DNA from: Armigeres subalbatus
Taxonomy: Eukaryota > Arthropoda > Insecta > Diptera > Culicidae
NCBI RefSeq assembly: GCF_024139115.2
Contig: NC_085140.1
Coordinates: 416,652,283 to 416,716,282, forward strand
Reading direction: 5' to 3'
DNA length: 64,000 nucleotides
Position 1 is the stretch's first letter, and each line of letters starts with the position of its first letter. Made by a program: the position numbers and the translations under genes. The notes below the pieces were generated by a model. That model was not told the origin of the DNA. It made no database searches and worked only from the letters and a program-made list of their open reading frames with translations. Shown here in pieces: positions 1 through 11,248 of this stretch.

Positions 1-2431
1 ATTGAAGAACCCTGTTTGGTGAGTAATGTTCCAATGGATATGTTTGCAATGTTGTTTATTTCAATATTATAGATGACCGTTTAGCACATTTGCATGATTT
101 CAAATTATTTTAACTTGTAGTCCATTCGAGAAGCAAGAGGTGGTTTGCAAAATATGCGAGGGAATCGATGGCGCAATGGAATCGATTTTCTGTGAACAAA
201 ATGATCATCGACTGTTAAACAAGATCTTCAAATCGACCAACGTTAAGGTATGGAAAATACTAAATGAAAAATGCATGAAACTTAAGTGTCAGATAATGAT
301 TGTTCCAAATGTTTTATTAAACAAAATTATACTAAAAAGATGTACATACTTTCATTCGGAGCTATTTGTATTTTCATCTTTAAAGCATCGTATCATGATG
401 GCAATGCTAAAAAACCCTAAATTAGCATTAAAAAAATACCCGTATGTTTTGTGTTACCTGAATTATAATTAAAGATGTTTATTTATCAACTTATACCTAC
501 TTAATTATTTTAGCTAATTTCTAAAAAGGAAACATAATACCAATACCAATAGCATATGTAAACAATGTGATCAATTTTACCGAGGAAATGAATTTAAGTT
601 TTTTTTTCTTCACAATTTAAGGTAGAACCAGTCTGTGGGATCCTTTCGCCGATTTGTGAGTTCTGTCGAACACGGATTGATCAGTTTGATGATGATTTTA
701 AACCTCACTGTAAAGAATATGTGGTTGAGAAGGTGGTTTCAACGGCTCCCGATGATGATCCGTTCAACAGTTTGGATCCTTGTCAAATTGATCAGGATGA
801 GGAGGAGAAATACAGATCAGAAAAGAAACAACTTAAGAATGAACCTTTCGTTAAACAAGTTCCACTACCTTTGAAATTCGACGATGAAAAAGATGAGCAG
901 ATCAATGTGCCAGAGAGTCTGGTTGATGCGATGGTCGAATCATTTGACAATTCTGATGGTTTATTGATCGAAATGGAATCGGATCGCGAAAATGATCCTG
1001 AAATCCAAGATGAAGCAAAGGGTGAGGAAGACTCATCTACAAAAGTGATGAAAAAAAGAGGAAGAGGTCGACCGAGGTCAAGATTTTCATCGGAAGGAAT
1101 GAAACAGGCTGTTAAGTGTGAAATTTGCGGTAAACTGGTGATGTATATGAAGGATCACATGCGGATGCACGAAAAGGATAAAAAATTCAAATGCCCTCAT
1201 TGCGATCGTTCGTTTTCACAAAGCAATAATCTAATCTATCATATCAGAAAGCATACCGGGGAGAAACCGTTCCCTTGCGATAAGTGCGACAAAAGCTTCA
1301 TTTGCAAATCACACCTGCTTTCTCATGCGGTAAGTAGAATCAAGTTGTTGGCTTTATCTTTGGTTGTCCTCATTCTGATCCTTGTTTATAAATTTCTCCT
1401 TCTTACATCAGTCTTTAAACTTTCCATTTAATGGCCTTTAATTTTTTTTAAATTTTTGTCTTATTTTTCCTTCATGTTTGCACGCTTTTTTGTAAGAGTA
1501 TTGTATTCACCTTTTGTTTTTTTACTTTTAGCGATCTCATGAGAATGATAAACCTTTTCAATGTGAATTCTGCTCAAAACGCTTCAATCAGGCTTGTAAC
1601 TTGACTAAGCACTTGCGAGTACACAGTGGTGAAAAACCATACAGCTGCAAGCAGTGCGGCAAGGCATTTATGAACCTGTCCAACATGAAAGTTCATGCGA
1701 AAAGGCACAGCGGTGATCAGAACTATACCTGCGAGATATGTTCGAAAAGCTTTTATGATAACTATCACTTAGTGAGACATATGATGGTGCACTCCAAGAA
1801 GAAGCACCTCAAATGCGTACGTTGCTCAAAACAATTCAACTCGATTGATGAACTCAAATCGCACTCAACACAACACAAGGGACCTGAGGAAATTATATGC
1901 TGTGAAATTTGTAGTAAGCCCTTCAATACTATATTCAAGCTAAATTTACACATGCGCGTCCACGAGCCAGCTGACAAAGATTCGTTGAAATGTAAAGTTT
2001 GTCTCATGGAGTTCGAACGACAGGATCAACTAGAACTTCATCGTGTTCGGGTACACGGTGAACCAAAACAGCGACCGAAGGTGTCTCGAGAGATTATCAT
2101 CGACCCGGAAACGGCAAACAAGCAATTGCAAGGACCTTTTCAAAAGCCATACCAATGCGATGTTTGCTTCAAGTTATTCAACCAATCTTACAGTTTGAAA
2201 GTACATTTGAAGACGCACATATCGGACGATAAACTGCACACATGTGACAAGTGTCCTCGAATGTTTCGCCGAAGGGATCACTTGGAAGCACATCAACGCA
2301 GGGGGGAATGCATTGAAAGGACGGAATCGAAACCGGTGGAAGCACCGGAGAACACATCAATTGATTTGTCCCCTGAGGCAATTTTGGACACGCAACAGAT
2401 AGTATTTAAATATGAGATTCAAAATGCGTAG
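1..2431 (+). CDS. ZAD-type C2H2 zinc-finger protein, copy A (5' end cut by window)
   Basis: Spliced gene. Exon 1 ends at 18 (donor GTGAGT at 19); its first 8 coding bases lie upstream of the window. Exon 2 is 121-247, exon 3 is 622-1329, exon 4 is 1532-2431 (stop TAG). Joined exons stay in frame (708 and 900 nt for the last two) and give 586 aa by comparison with copy C. The N-terminus has a ZAD pattern: CKIC (exon 2) and ICEFC (start of exon 3), a four-cysteine dimerisation domain typical of insect ZAD zinc-finger proteins. An acidic linker and a basic KKRGRGRPRSR stretch (AT-hook or NLS-like) follow. Then come about 11 fingers, ten C2H2 and a last one ending in Cys (C2HC). The exon 3/4 junction falls inside finger 3 and restores HARSH. 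Likely a nuclear DNA-binding regulator; its target is unknown. Near-identical to copy C at 20568-22975. Confidence 0.9.
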
Positions 2432-2460
2432 CAGTTTGTTTTCCATGTGGCAGATGTTTG

Positions 2461-2466
2461 AATAAA
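2461..2466 (+). promoter_or_regulatory. polyadenylation signal AATAAA, zinc-finger gene copy A
   Basis: Canonical AATAAA 30 bases after the stop codon of copy A. It is conserved at the same place in copy C (23005-23010). Confidence 0.7.
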
Positions 2467-2469
2467 TAA

Positions 2470-4294
2470 TACAGTATTGCTTTAATAATGAAAGCCATTT
2501 TTAATGGATAGACATCCTAGGAATCGACTTTTTTTCTGGAATGTTAGTTGATAAAAGTATTCATGTACCTATTAGGTAAGGTCTAGCTGATGTTTGCGGT
2601 AAGTTTCAGAGTTGAAACCCGTATTCTGCTTGGATCTTCCCTGCGCTATGCACATCGCTTTCTTGTGGCCGTGGTATAACTTTCGAGAACAATTTTCGTC
2701 GGATTTATTGTCTGACATCCTGGCTACATGCCCGGCCCAACATAGTTGTCGGATTCAAGAATTAATTAGAATAAATTCCTATTACCTACAAATTACTACT
2801 TCAGCTTCTAATAACAACGACCGTCCAAAATCTGGATTAGTGCGGTAAGATAGCATGAAACCTGAACCGTACTTGCGTGCAAGATTTGAAATATGTTCAT
2901 GTCTGACCACACCGTTGGACGTGCCGTGTCTGACATCTAACAGACGTCAGTGTCAGAAACATCAGGCGTTCAGAAAATCGACTCTTTTCGTTCGTGAGGT
3001 TTGCTGTTTTCCTTCAGTTGCCTTCTGTTAATCGTTTGCGCTGTGTGTGTTTTTCTTGATGTCTGTTACTCACCTGCTCTAAGTAGTGAAGCACCGTCCT
3101 GCGTGACCATAGTGGCCCGTCTGCTGCTTCCGAAGGAGCGGCGTGTTGGAGAAGAGAAGAAATAAAAGTGGTCTCCTGTGTCTAGATAAGCTAGAAGAAG
3201 AAACCTTCAGCCATCATCGGAGGCAGTATCGGAATTTTGTGTTCCTAGTCGTGGGAGCTTGTGGGGATCTAAAGTTTAGTGAGGGTTTCTGTGAAAAATT
3301 GTTCCCCGAACATCTGGTTCTCGAAGGGCTACCATTGTTTCACCCATCACGGCCACGAAAGTGTGCGGAAACGGGTGGACTTGCGCTGGTGTACTTCTGG
3401 AGCTATGTTTGTGACAGGAAAATCATATCAATAAAGAGGAAGACGTCGACATTGTTAAAGGAAAAAAAATCAATCATCTAAAGAAACTTTTCCGAGAGGA
3501 AAAGGAAAATTGCCAAGAAAAACGTAGATTTAATTTTGATTTATTTCGATTGGTATGAGAACAAGAAGAAATAAAATAAATATAAATTCGCATTAGTCGC
3601 GATCTAATGGTGGTTTTCGGAAGCAAAAAGATAATGGAGTAAGATTTTATCGCAAACTTGCTGCGAAACAAAGTGCCAGTCAGCAGAAGCTCTTTTAAGA
3701 AGTTGAAAGCCGAATAAGTTTCCTGTTCCTACGGTACAGGTCGTACTCAGGTGTTGTAAAATTTGCACATTGCTTGTCGGTTTTGTCATTGTCTGTGACC
3801 GCTAAAAGAAGAGCCAAGTGTAAAACAAAATAATTACGGTTTATGTAAGCATTTTTCATGTGAAGGGAAAGTTTATCAAAGCCATTTCAGAATCCGCATC
3901 CGACCGAAAGTGGTTGCGGTAGTGTTTAAAAAAAATAACAGCTTCTTTGCTGAAGAAGTTCAATGTTCTGTAATAGTGTCCATCATCGTCATCAGTATCT
4001 CGTGAATAGTGCGGTGTTTCTTCGTCGTCAGTCTCCTGACTCTGCGCTTCGGCGAAGCAGTAAATCTAATTAGACGACAAGATCGGGGGCTCTTTTCGAT
4101 TGTTAAATAGATACAACTTGTGGTCATTAACCAGCGAACAAGAAGCAACAAGAACGAGTGCAAACAGAAGAAGATCATTCTTGGAGAAGACACGCACACA
4201 AGTCCAACAAAAATACTGCGAGGGCTTCGGAACACCGCACGGTCATCACCAGGCGGCACCACCATCAGCACCGGTGGATTTCTTAACAGAACAG
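2470..4294 (+). other. Non-repetitive downstream segment with possible 5'-UTR exon ending at a splice donor
   Basis: No convincing protein-coding frame. The segment is conserved in the duplicate at 23011-25128, except for a MITE there. From about 3016 (initiator-like TTCAGTT) to 4294 it reads like a long untranslated first exon, with A/G-rich stretches and a final CAG|GTAAAT donor whose intron would begin at 4295. The short reading frames at 3143-3481 and 4100-4365 are not recognisable. Calling it an untranslated exon of a neighbouring gene is inference from the donor and from conservation between duplicates, which could simply reflect recent duplication. Confidence 0.25.
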
Positions 4295-4845
4295 GTAAAT
4301 TGCTTTGCTGTTTACTTCCATTTGCATTGAACTTCGCCGTATTGGGGTTCTATATTTTTCTCTAACGAATTTGGCAAATTACTTAATTGGAAACGACATG
4401 ATTTGAATGTTTTGATGATCGTATGCATATCTAGGCCATCTCTAAAATTATAGTACAGTTGGATTTTAATTCCCATGACTGAACCGCGTGGAGTAGGAAC
4501 TTATAATTTGCACTGTTTTATCCAGAGAGGTTGATCGTGCCTTTTTGCAGTTTTCGTTTATGCTTTCGTTTTCAGGTCATGATTCCTACAAGTCTTCCAT
4601 TGCATTTGAGATCGCCCAATGAGTATTAAGTTTTGTTGTAAGAAATTCGTGGTTGGACAGTAGGTTCGACACTACAGAGACAGAATCACAGTAGAGGAAA
4701 TCAATTTACATTTACTCATTTTTACTAATGTAGTAGTATACTATCTACCATTATATGCATAACGCTCCATGTAGATATGAAATGCAAGATTGCTAACCAA
4801 AGATTTAAACCCATATTTTAAACATCGTGAGTTTTTATATTCTAC

Positions 4846-5098
4846 TAGCAGATCCGACAACTTCGTTTCGCCAAAAATTGATTTATTTTCTGATTAGTTT
4901 TTGACTCATTCAGAAATTTCTGTTTAATTTGTACGGAAGCCCCCCTTTCCAAAGGGGGGAGGGGTCTCGAACGATATTAAGAACCTTCCCCGGCTCAAAA
5001 AACCTCTGTATACAAATTTTCACGCCGATCGGTTGAGTAGTTTCGGAGTCTATAAGGTTCAGACAGGCAGAAATTCATTTTTATGTATATAGATTTTG
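4846..5098. repeat. Dispersed repeat beginning TACTAGCAGATC, ending ATATAGATTTT
   Basis: About 250 bp with a layout seen in many insect dispersed repeats: a TAGCAGATCCGACAACTTCG-like start, a C-run/G-run hairpin (CCCCCCTTTCC...GGGGGGAGGGG), and a CAGACAGGCAGAA stretch before a TATATAGATTTT end. It is duplicated at about 25653-25900 as part of the segmental duplication, there with a small deletion near its start. Family not identified. Confidence 0.4.
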
Positions 5099-5286
5099 TA
5101 GTTTGTGATTCAGCGTCAAGACTTGTTGGCAAAACATTCTTTCAATAAGTATATAAATAAATATGAAGCCAAGCATGCTTTTCATCATGTTTAAGAATCG
5201 AAATCTCGAATCGAAGCGATTCGATTTGGCTAAAACTTTACTAGGCACCTGTTTAAATTGTATACATCTCTATTGATTTTGACCCT

Positions 5287-5375
5287 TGTATCTGGAAATA
5301 ATTATAAAGAAACCACTTTTTATATGGGGCTCCATACAACAGCCCTGTCTTTATAATTATTTCCAACAGATACAC
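5287..5375. repeat. Short inverted repeat (hairpin)
   Basis: Arms TGTATCTGGAAATAATTATA (5287 onward) and its complement ending near 5374 flank a short spacer. Copy C (about 26098-26130) keeps only the first arm and lacks roughly 140 bp, so this is an indel between the duplicates. Confidence 0.5.
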
Positions 5376-5781
5376 GTATAAGCTGAATATATGGAGAAAC
5401 GAACATCACCAAGAAATGCAACCAACTTAAGGCTTTGTAGGGATTCACAAAAGATAGAGTAAAAAATTTCTGTTAAATAAGCCGGGTTAATTACATATTC
5501 ACTATCCAAAACCTCAGACCGCATCGTGCTTTCGTGCTGTGCGGTTCTTTCTCTCTTTGCGGAAGGAAGTTTTTAATACTACCCGAAGCTATTTTAATTT
5601 CAACGGTGCTTTTTAGCGCTATTTGTACCCACTGATCCAGTTACGATCTTTGCAAGGACCCGTGCCTTCGTTTTACGTTGGACGCGTTTGCGGAAGTAAA
5701 ATTCCATCAAGCGGTGGTAATCCTGTAGGGACACTGTTCTGGGAAAGAACCTCTTAGAAGGTTACGTCTCCACGCTCAGCA

Positions 5782-7175
5782 ATGAGCATTGATAAAAACA
5801 AGAGGAAGGGAAAGTCGCTGAATTCTCCACTGCCTTCTAAGAAACAAGGTTTCAAGACCGTCCTGCCAAAGCGCGGATAAAATAGAAGGAAGCTGGAGAA
5901 TTCAGATATTCCTTCTAACTCTAATATCGGAAATAATTCTTCTCCAATCAAACTGAGCAATCAGTTCGATTTGATTAATGATGAAATTGAGCAAATCGAA
6001 TATACCTCTAGCCCAGGTGATTCGATTCATGCGAAAAAGCAAAGGATTCCGCCAATTGTGGTATCTGTTGCCGAGTTTTCTGGCTTCCGGAATGAGATTT
6101 TGAGTAACCTTCAGGGGATCAAGGTTTCATTTCAGATTGCTAGGAAGGGTGACTGCCGCGTTTTGCCGGGATCCTTTGACGATCGCAAACATCTTCTTCA
6201 GTATTTAACTGAGAAGCGCCATAAATTCTTCACATACGACGACAAAACTGAGCGATTGTTCAAAGTCGTCTTGAAAGGTCTCCCCAGTGATGATAAATCA
6301 CTGGATGAGATTAAAATTGAAATTTCTCAATTACTTGGATTTTCACCAGTCCAAGTAATTAAGATGAAAAAGAAATCCCACTCTGGTACTTCTCAGAGGG
6401 GCATTTCTCAAGAATTTTATTTAGTTCATTTTAACAAAAGTGAACTAAATAATATGAAAAGTTTGGTAAAGGCCTGTATTATGTCCCATGTCCGTGTTAC
6501 ATGGGAACATTTCCGCAGGCCTGGGGGAAATTTCCAAAACCCCACCCAGTGCCGTAAGTGCCAAAAGTGGGGTCATGGAACCAAACATTGTCACATGGAT
6601 GCTAAATGCATGATTTGTGGTGGAACCTCTCACGCCAAGGACGCATGTCCTGTGAGAGAAGATTCCAATAAATTTAAATGTGCAAATTGTGGGGGCAATC
6701 ATAAATCCAATTTCTGGGAATGCCCTTCACGCAAGTTTTGAATTCCCGTGCAAAATTGATGACGGGAAATTCCAATCGGATCCCAGATTCGACGGGTAGA
6801 AATTTTTCAAACGCTCAAATTTCGAAACCAGTTACCGGTCGAGCAATTCATACCCACCACAATTCACAAACAAATTTTGCTGCTCGTCAACGGGTAGCAA
6901 GCACTTCAGTAAATTACAATTTTCGAATGTACCTACGTATGCAAACATCGCTGCTGGTAGACAAAATTTCTCTTCTCAAAATGAGGTTTATACCCATGTC
7001 CCAAAGGAAAATAATGGTCATGTTGCCGATTCAGGTAGCATGACTGCTTCCGATTTTGATTTTAACTGAACAATTGCATCACATGATTGATGCAATGTTC
7101 AAAGCAAATACCATATCAGAAGCTGTTCAGGTTGGTATAAAGTACACACAAAAATTGTTATCGGACTCCGTTTTA
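5782..7175 (+). pseudogene. Jockey-type ORF1 (Gag-like nucleic-acid-binding protein), broken
   Basis: ATG at 5782 opens a frame with an in-frame stop at 5878-5880. The same frame resumes to about 6741 with FDLINDEIEQIEY and, near 6550-6720, three CCHC-type knuckles: CRKCQKWGHGTKHC, CMICGGTSHAKDAC and CANCGGNHKSNFWEC. A frameshift near 6720-6740 moves the C-terminus to another frame (to 7043), and another shift reaches the end, which overlaps the ORF2 start. ORF1 proteins of Jockey elements bind the element's RNA and guide it to the nucleus. At least one stop and two shifts make this copy non-coding. Confidence 0.8.
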
Positions 7176-9805
7176 ATGGATCTAAATAATTGTGTGAAAG
7201 TTCTAAATTGGAATGCCCGCTCTCTAAAGGGTAAGGAAGATGAATTATTCAACTTCCTAACAGTTCATAATGTGCATATTGCCATTATAACAGAAACTTA
7301 TTTAAAGCCCGGACTCTCCATTAAAAGAGATCCAAATTATTTTATCTACAGAAATGATCGTCTTGACAGCGCCTGTGGTGGGGTCGCCATTGTCATTAAT
7401 AGACGTATCAAACATAAATTATTTTCTTCGTTTGAAACCAAAGTTTTGAAACCTTGGGAGTTTCTGTTGAAACAAATTTTGGTCAATTTTCCTTCATTGC
7501 AGCCTATTTGCCTTTTCAATGCAATGGGCAGCAAAAGAATTTGTTGAAAGCTGATCTTCAAATTCTGACTCGCAACAAATCAAAATTCTTCGTAATTGGT
7601 GACTTCAATGCCAAACACCGTTCATGGAATAATGCTCAAAGCAATTCCAACGGCAACATTTTATTTGAAGATTGTTCTGCGGGATATTATACTATTCAAT
7701 ATCCCAATGGCCCAACTTGTTTTTCATCCACTGAAATCCTTCGACAATTGATTTGGTTTTAACGGATTCAAGTCAGCTGTGTGGCCAATTGGTAACTCAT
7801 GCTGACTTTGACTCTGATCACCTTCCTGTGACATTTGAAATCTCACAAGAAGCCATTTATAATCCAATCAGCTCTACTTTTAATTATCATAGAGCTGATT
7901 GGGATTTATATAAAACGTATATCGATAGGAATTTTGATGTTAATATTCCTTTGGATACCAAAAGTTATATTGACAATGCGCTCGTATCTTTGACAAATTT
8001 AATTGTCGAAGCCAGAGGCATTGCAATTCCGAAATGTGAAGTTAAATTCAACTCCATTATTATTGACGACGATCTTCAGCTACTGATCCGTCTTAAAAAT
8101 GTGAGGCGAAGACAATACCAAAGAACTCGCGATCCCGCTTTGAAAGTTATTTGGCGAGATTTGCAAAATGAAATTAAAAAACGTTTCGCTATTCTGAGAA
8201 ATACCAACTTTGAGAATAATGTCTCGAAGTTGGACCCCAGTTCGAAAACCTTTTGGAAATTAACGAAAATTCTTAGAAAACCTCAAAAGCCAATTCCAGC
8301 GCTTAAAGAGGGAAATAAAATTTTATTAACAAATGGCGAAAAGGCTCAAAAACTTGCTCAGCAGTTCGAGAGTGCCCATAATTTTAGTCTAGGTCTCACT
8401 AGTCCAATTGAGGATCAGGTTACACGAAGCTTCGAAGACATTCTCAACCAAGATAATGTTTTTGACCCTTCGTTGGGAACTAATTTGGATGAAGTGAGAT
8501 CTATTACTAGAAAATTTAAAAATATGAAAGCTCCGGGTGATGATGGTATTTTCTACATACTTATCAAAAACTTCCTGAGAGCTCTTTATCCTTTTTGGTT
8601 AATTTATTTAACAAATGTTTTCAATTGGCATACTTCCCAGATAAATGGAAAAATGCCAAAGTTGTTCCAATTTTGAAGCCGGGCAAAAATCCAGCTGAGG
8701 CTTCTAGTTATCGCCCAATCAGTTTGCTTTCTTCAATAAGCAAACTGTTTGAAAAGATTATTTTAAATAGAATGATGGTTCATATTAATGACAATTCTAT
8801 TTTTGCTGATGAGCAATTTGGTTTTCGCAATGGGCATTCAACCACTCATCAGCTATTAAGAGTTACGAACTTTATTCGGCTCAACAAATCTGAAGGATAT
8901 TCGACTGGAGTTGCTCTTCTTGATATAGAGAAAGCATTTGACAGTGTTTGGCATGAAGGTTTGATTGTAAAATTGATGAATTTTAATTTTCCTCTGTACA
9001 TTATTAAACTGATCCAAAATTATTTATCAGATCGCTCACTGCAGGTAAACTATCAGAATTCTAAATCTGATAGATTACCTGTAAGGGCTGGTGTCCCCCA
9101 AGGCAGCATACTGGGGTCCATTTTGTATAACATTTTTACTTCTGACTTACCTGATTTACCACCAGGGTGTCAAAAATCTTTGTTTGCAGATGACACAGGT
9201 CTCTCAGCCAAAGGGCGTAGCCTTCGTGTCATTTGTAGTAGATTGCAAAAAGTTTGGATATTTTCTCCACTTACTTGCAGAAATGGAAAATTTCCCCGAA
9301 TGCTTCCAAAACTCAGCTTATAATTTTCCCACATAAGCCGAGAGCTTCTTATTTGAAACCTTCTAGCAGACATATTGTCACTATGAATGGGGTTAATTGG
9401 TCTAGCGAAGCTAAATATTTAGGACTTCTGCTAGATCAAAAATTACATTTTTTAAAATCACATTGAAGGCCTTCAAGTCAAATGTAACAAATATATTAAG
9501 TGTCTATATCCACTTATAAACAGAAAATCAAAACTTTGTCTTAAGAACAAATTTTTAGACCAGCCATGTTGTATGCTGTGCCAATATGGACTAGTTGCTG
9601 CAATACCAGAAAGAAGGCACTTCAGAGGATTCAAAATAAAATTTTGAAAATGATTCTGAAGTTGCCTCCGTGGTATAGTACCAATGAACTTAATAGAATT
9701 TCTAATATTGAGACATTACAACAAATGTCCAACAAAATTATTTCCAATTTTAGACAAAAATCGTTGCAATCTTCTATTGCAACGATTAACTCCTTGTACC
9801 CTTAG
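7176..9805 (+). pseudogene. Jockey-type ORF2 (APE endonuclease + reverse transcriptase), multiply frameshifted
   Basis: Starts MDLNNCVKVLNWNARSLKG at 7176, the N-terminal strand of an AP-endonuclease-like domain. The later endonuclease motifs IGDFNAKHRSWN (about 7597) and DFDSDHLPVTF (about 7806) lie in different frames. The reverse transcriptase follows: LKPGKNPAEASSYRPISLL (about 8674), LLDIEKAFDSVWHEG (about 8920), AGVPQGSILG (about 9089) and the catalytic FADD at 9183-9194. A C-terminal part (AVPIWTSCCNTRKKALQRIQ) lies at 9566-9805. The frame changes at about 7500, 7755, 8640, 9280 and 9460, so this is a dead copy. The domains themselves are nearly complete. Confidence 0.8.
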
Positions 9806-10061
9806 TATAAAATAGGTTAAGATTAGTTTAAGTTGAAAACATTGTAATTCCTACATGGTTCAATTCAACCAGAGGAAAAAATTCTAACTGCCAGAGGCAA
9901 TTGAAATGTATTAATAATAACTAAAAATAGAACATAGCAAATAAGGATGATATTGTTAAGAAAACACGGAACACCTAGTCTAAGAGATGAATGCATGTAT
10001 TAGATAATTAGCAAATAAAATTAGTTAAAAAAAAGAAAGAAAAAAAAAACTATACCTCAGA

Positions 10062-10842
10062 TTGGCGGCCACCGGAGATGTTCCGGGTTTTCCAATGGTG
10101 TGTGTATGTGTTTCCATTCTATCTCCCTCTGTCCGGCAGTGCTTTGATGGAAGAAACATGTCTAGGAGAAAGTGGGGCAAGGCAGCCAACGTTGATTGTG
10201 ACTAAAGTGAGCATTATATTCACATTATTATTACGAGGAATGGTTAACATTAATGTAAAAGGGGTATACAACTGAAAAACGCAATTTGACAACCTCACTT
10301 GTTCTTAAAATTTTGATTTTCAGGAGGTTCAGTTAAATTTTGAATTTTCTTATTATTTTGTAGTTACATAATTTAAGATTTGAAGCCAAAATTATTTATT
10401 TTTTTTCAACACAAATTGAGGCTTTTATATAACTATAATAGTCTATCTACATTATTAATTTGCGGAGATCAACAGTATTTATGATCGATAGGATATACAT
10501 CTTTGGATATACGTCGACTCAGGGCGGTATTGCCAACTATATTAGAAACAAGGTCAGCTCAAAGTTTAAGAGTCGACTAACCCTTTAATGCATTTCAAAA
10601 ATCTTAAAAATAATTTCTGTCTGAATCAAAGATGATTATTAAACAACGGATATGGTTTTAATTGTAAAAATAAGCTTTAGGCAAATTCAGATATTGTCGT
10701 AGCGCCAGAGGTCAACAATTCAAGATGAAAAACGACATTTTCATGCGAAACATCATTTGAACATAATCTCTAGAAGTGCAAGGAATTTTTGGTCCTCGCT
10801 TGTCTTGTCCCGAGGGGGTGCCATGTCGCCCCATATGATAAA
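10062..10842. other. Duplicated non-coding segment between Jockey and copia insertions
   Basis: No gene is seen. The sequence matches copy C at 26210-26520 plus 28610-29440 once the retroposed unit and the SINE there are removed. It holds the uninterrupted target site (taatgcatttc, about 10590) of the SINE at 28846-29140. Confidence 0.6.
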
Positions 10843-10949
10843 TATAGTCTTAGAATGGGATACATGAAATGACGGAGCAAACTTGAAAAGCGACTGCTTT
10901 CAACTGAGGTTTATTAAGAAGTTACTATTAAGAAAAATAACAAACTGTT

Positions 10950-11089
10950 CACCTGTCATAAGACGAGTTTATACCATCCCATTGAATTCCACCACTTAAT
11001 TGTATCTTGACAGATACGTATTTCGACCTCAAAGGTAAGGCCGTCTTCAGTGTCTCGTACTTGACTCGACTCAAAATAATTTTCTTATC
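10950..11089 (-). mobile_element. 140-bp non-autonomous element with one hammerhead-like core
   Basis: Bounded by 11-bp target duplications inside the copia LTR. In its own orientation (minus) it begins GATAAGAAAATTATTTTGA and ends CTTATGACAGGTG. These are the same termini as the palindromic element at 30745-31034, so it is an internally shortened member of one family. It codes for nothing. Confidence 0.75.
11009..11054 (-). ncRNA. Hammerhead-ribozyme-like motif
   Basis: Read on the minus strand: GACA, then the core CTGAAGA, an extra C, the stem GGCC, a 10-nt loop, the stem GGTC, the core GAAA, a self-complementary ATACGTAT segment overlapping it, a C at the expected cleavage position, and TGTC pairing with the initial GACA. 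This fits the CUGANGA...GAAA...UH hammerhead plan with a minimal stem III, as known for Penelope-like elements. The extra C before stem II departs from the canonical core, so activity is uncertain. Confidence 0.4.
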
Positions 11090-11248
11090 AACAAACTGTT
11101 AGTAACTAAGGTAAGGGGGGCGTAGCTAATAATATCAAGATTGCTTAGAGCTACTTAGATTACACCCCTCTCAATCAGATAATCCAATCATCATTCGCAG
11201 GGTTTTGAATCGGTTATGCTCCAGAGCCTTCGTGAAAATATCTGCCAA

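Larger units (their letters stand above)
5519..10053 (+). mobile_element. Jockey-clade (Juan-like) non-LTR retrotransposon, apparently full length but degenerate
   Basis: A 4.5 kb insertion flanked by the 8-bp target duplication acctcaga (5511-5518 and 10054-10061). The uninterrupted site is visible in copy C near 26197-26210 (...aaaacctcagattggcgg...), which proves the borders. Order: 5' UTR, ORF1 with zinc knuckles, ORF2 with endonuclease and reverse transcriptase, 3' UTR and an A-rich tail (10028-10050). Both ORFs are broken. Jockey clade is inferred from the two-ORF layout and domain wording; 'Juan-like' is from recall of mosquito elements and was not aligned. Confidence 0.85.
10848..11164 (-). 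repeat. 3' LTR of copia element, interrupted by a 140-bp foldback-family insertion
   Basis: Matches the 5' LTR at 14924-15089 once 10950-11089 is removed together with one copy of the 11-bp duplication aacaaactgtt (10939-10949 and 11090-11100). The nested insertion must postdate the copia insertion. Confidence 0.85.
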
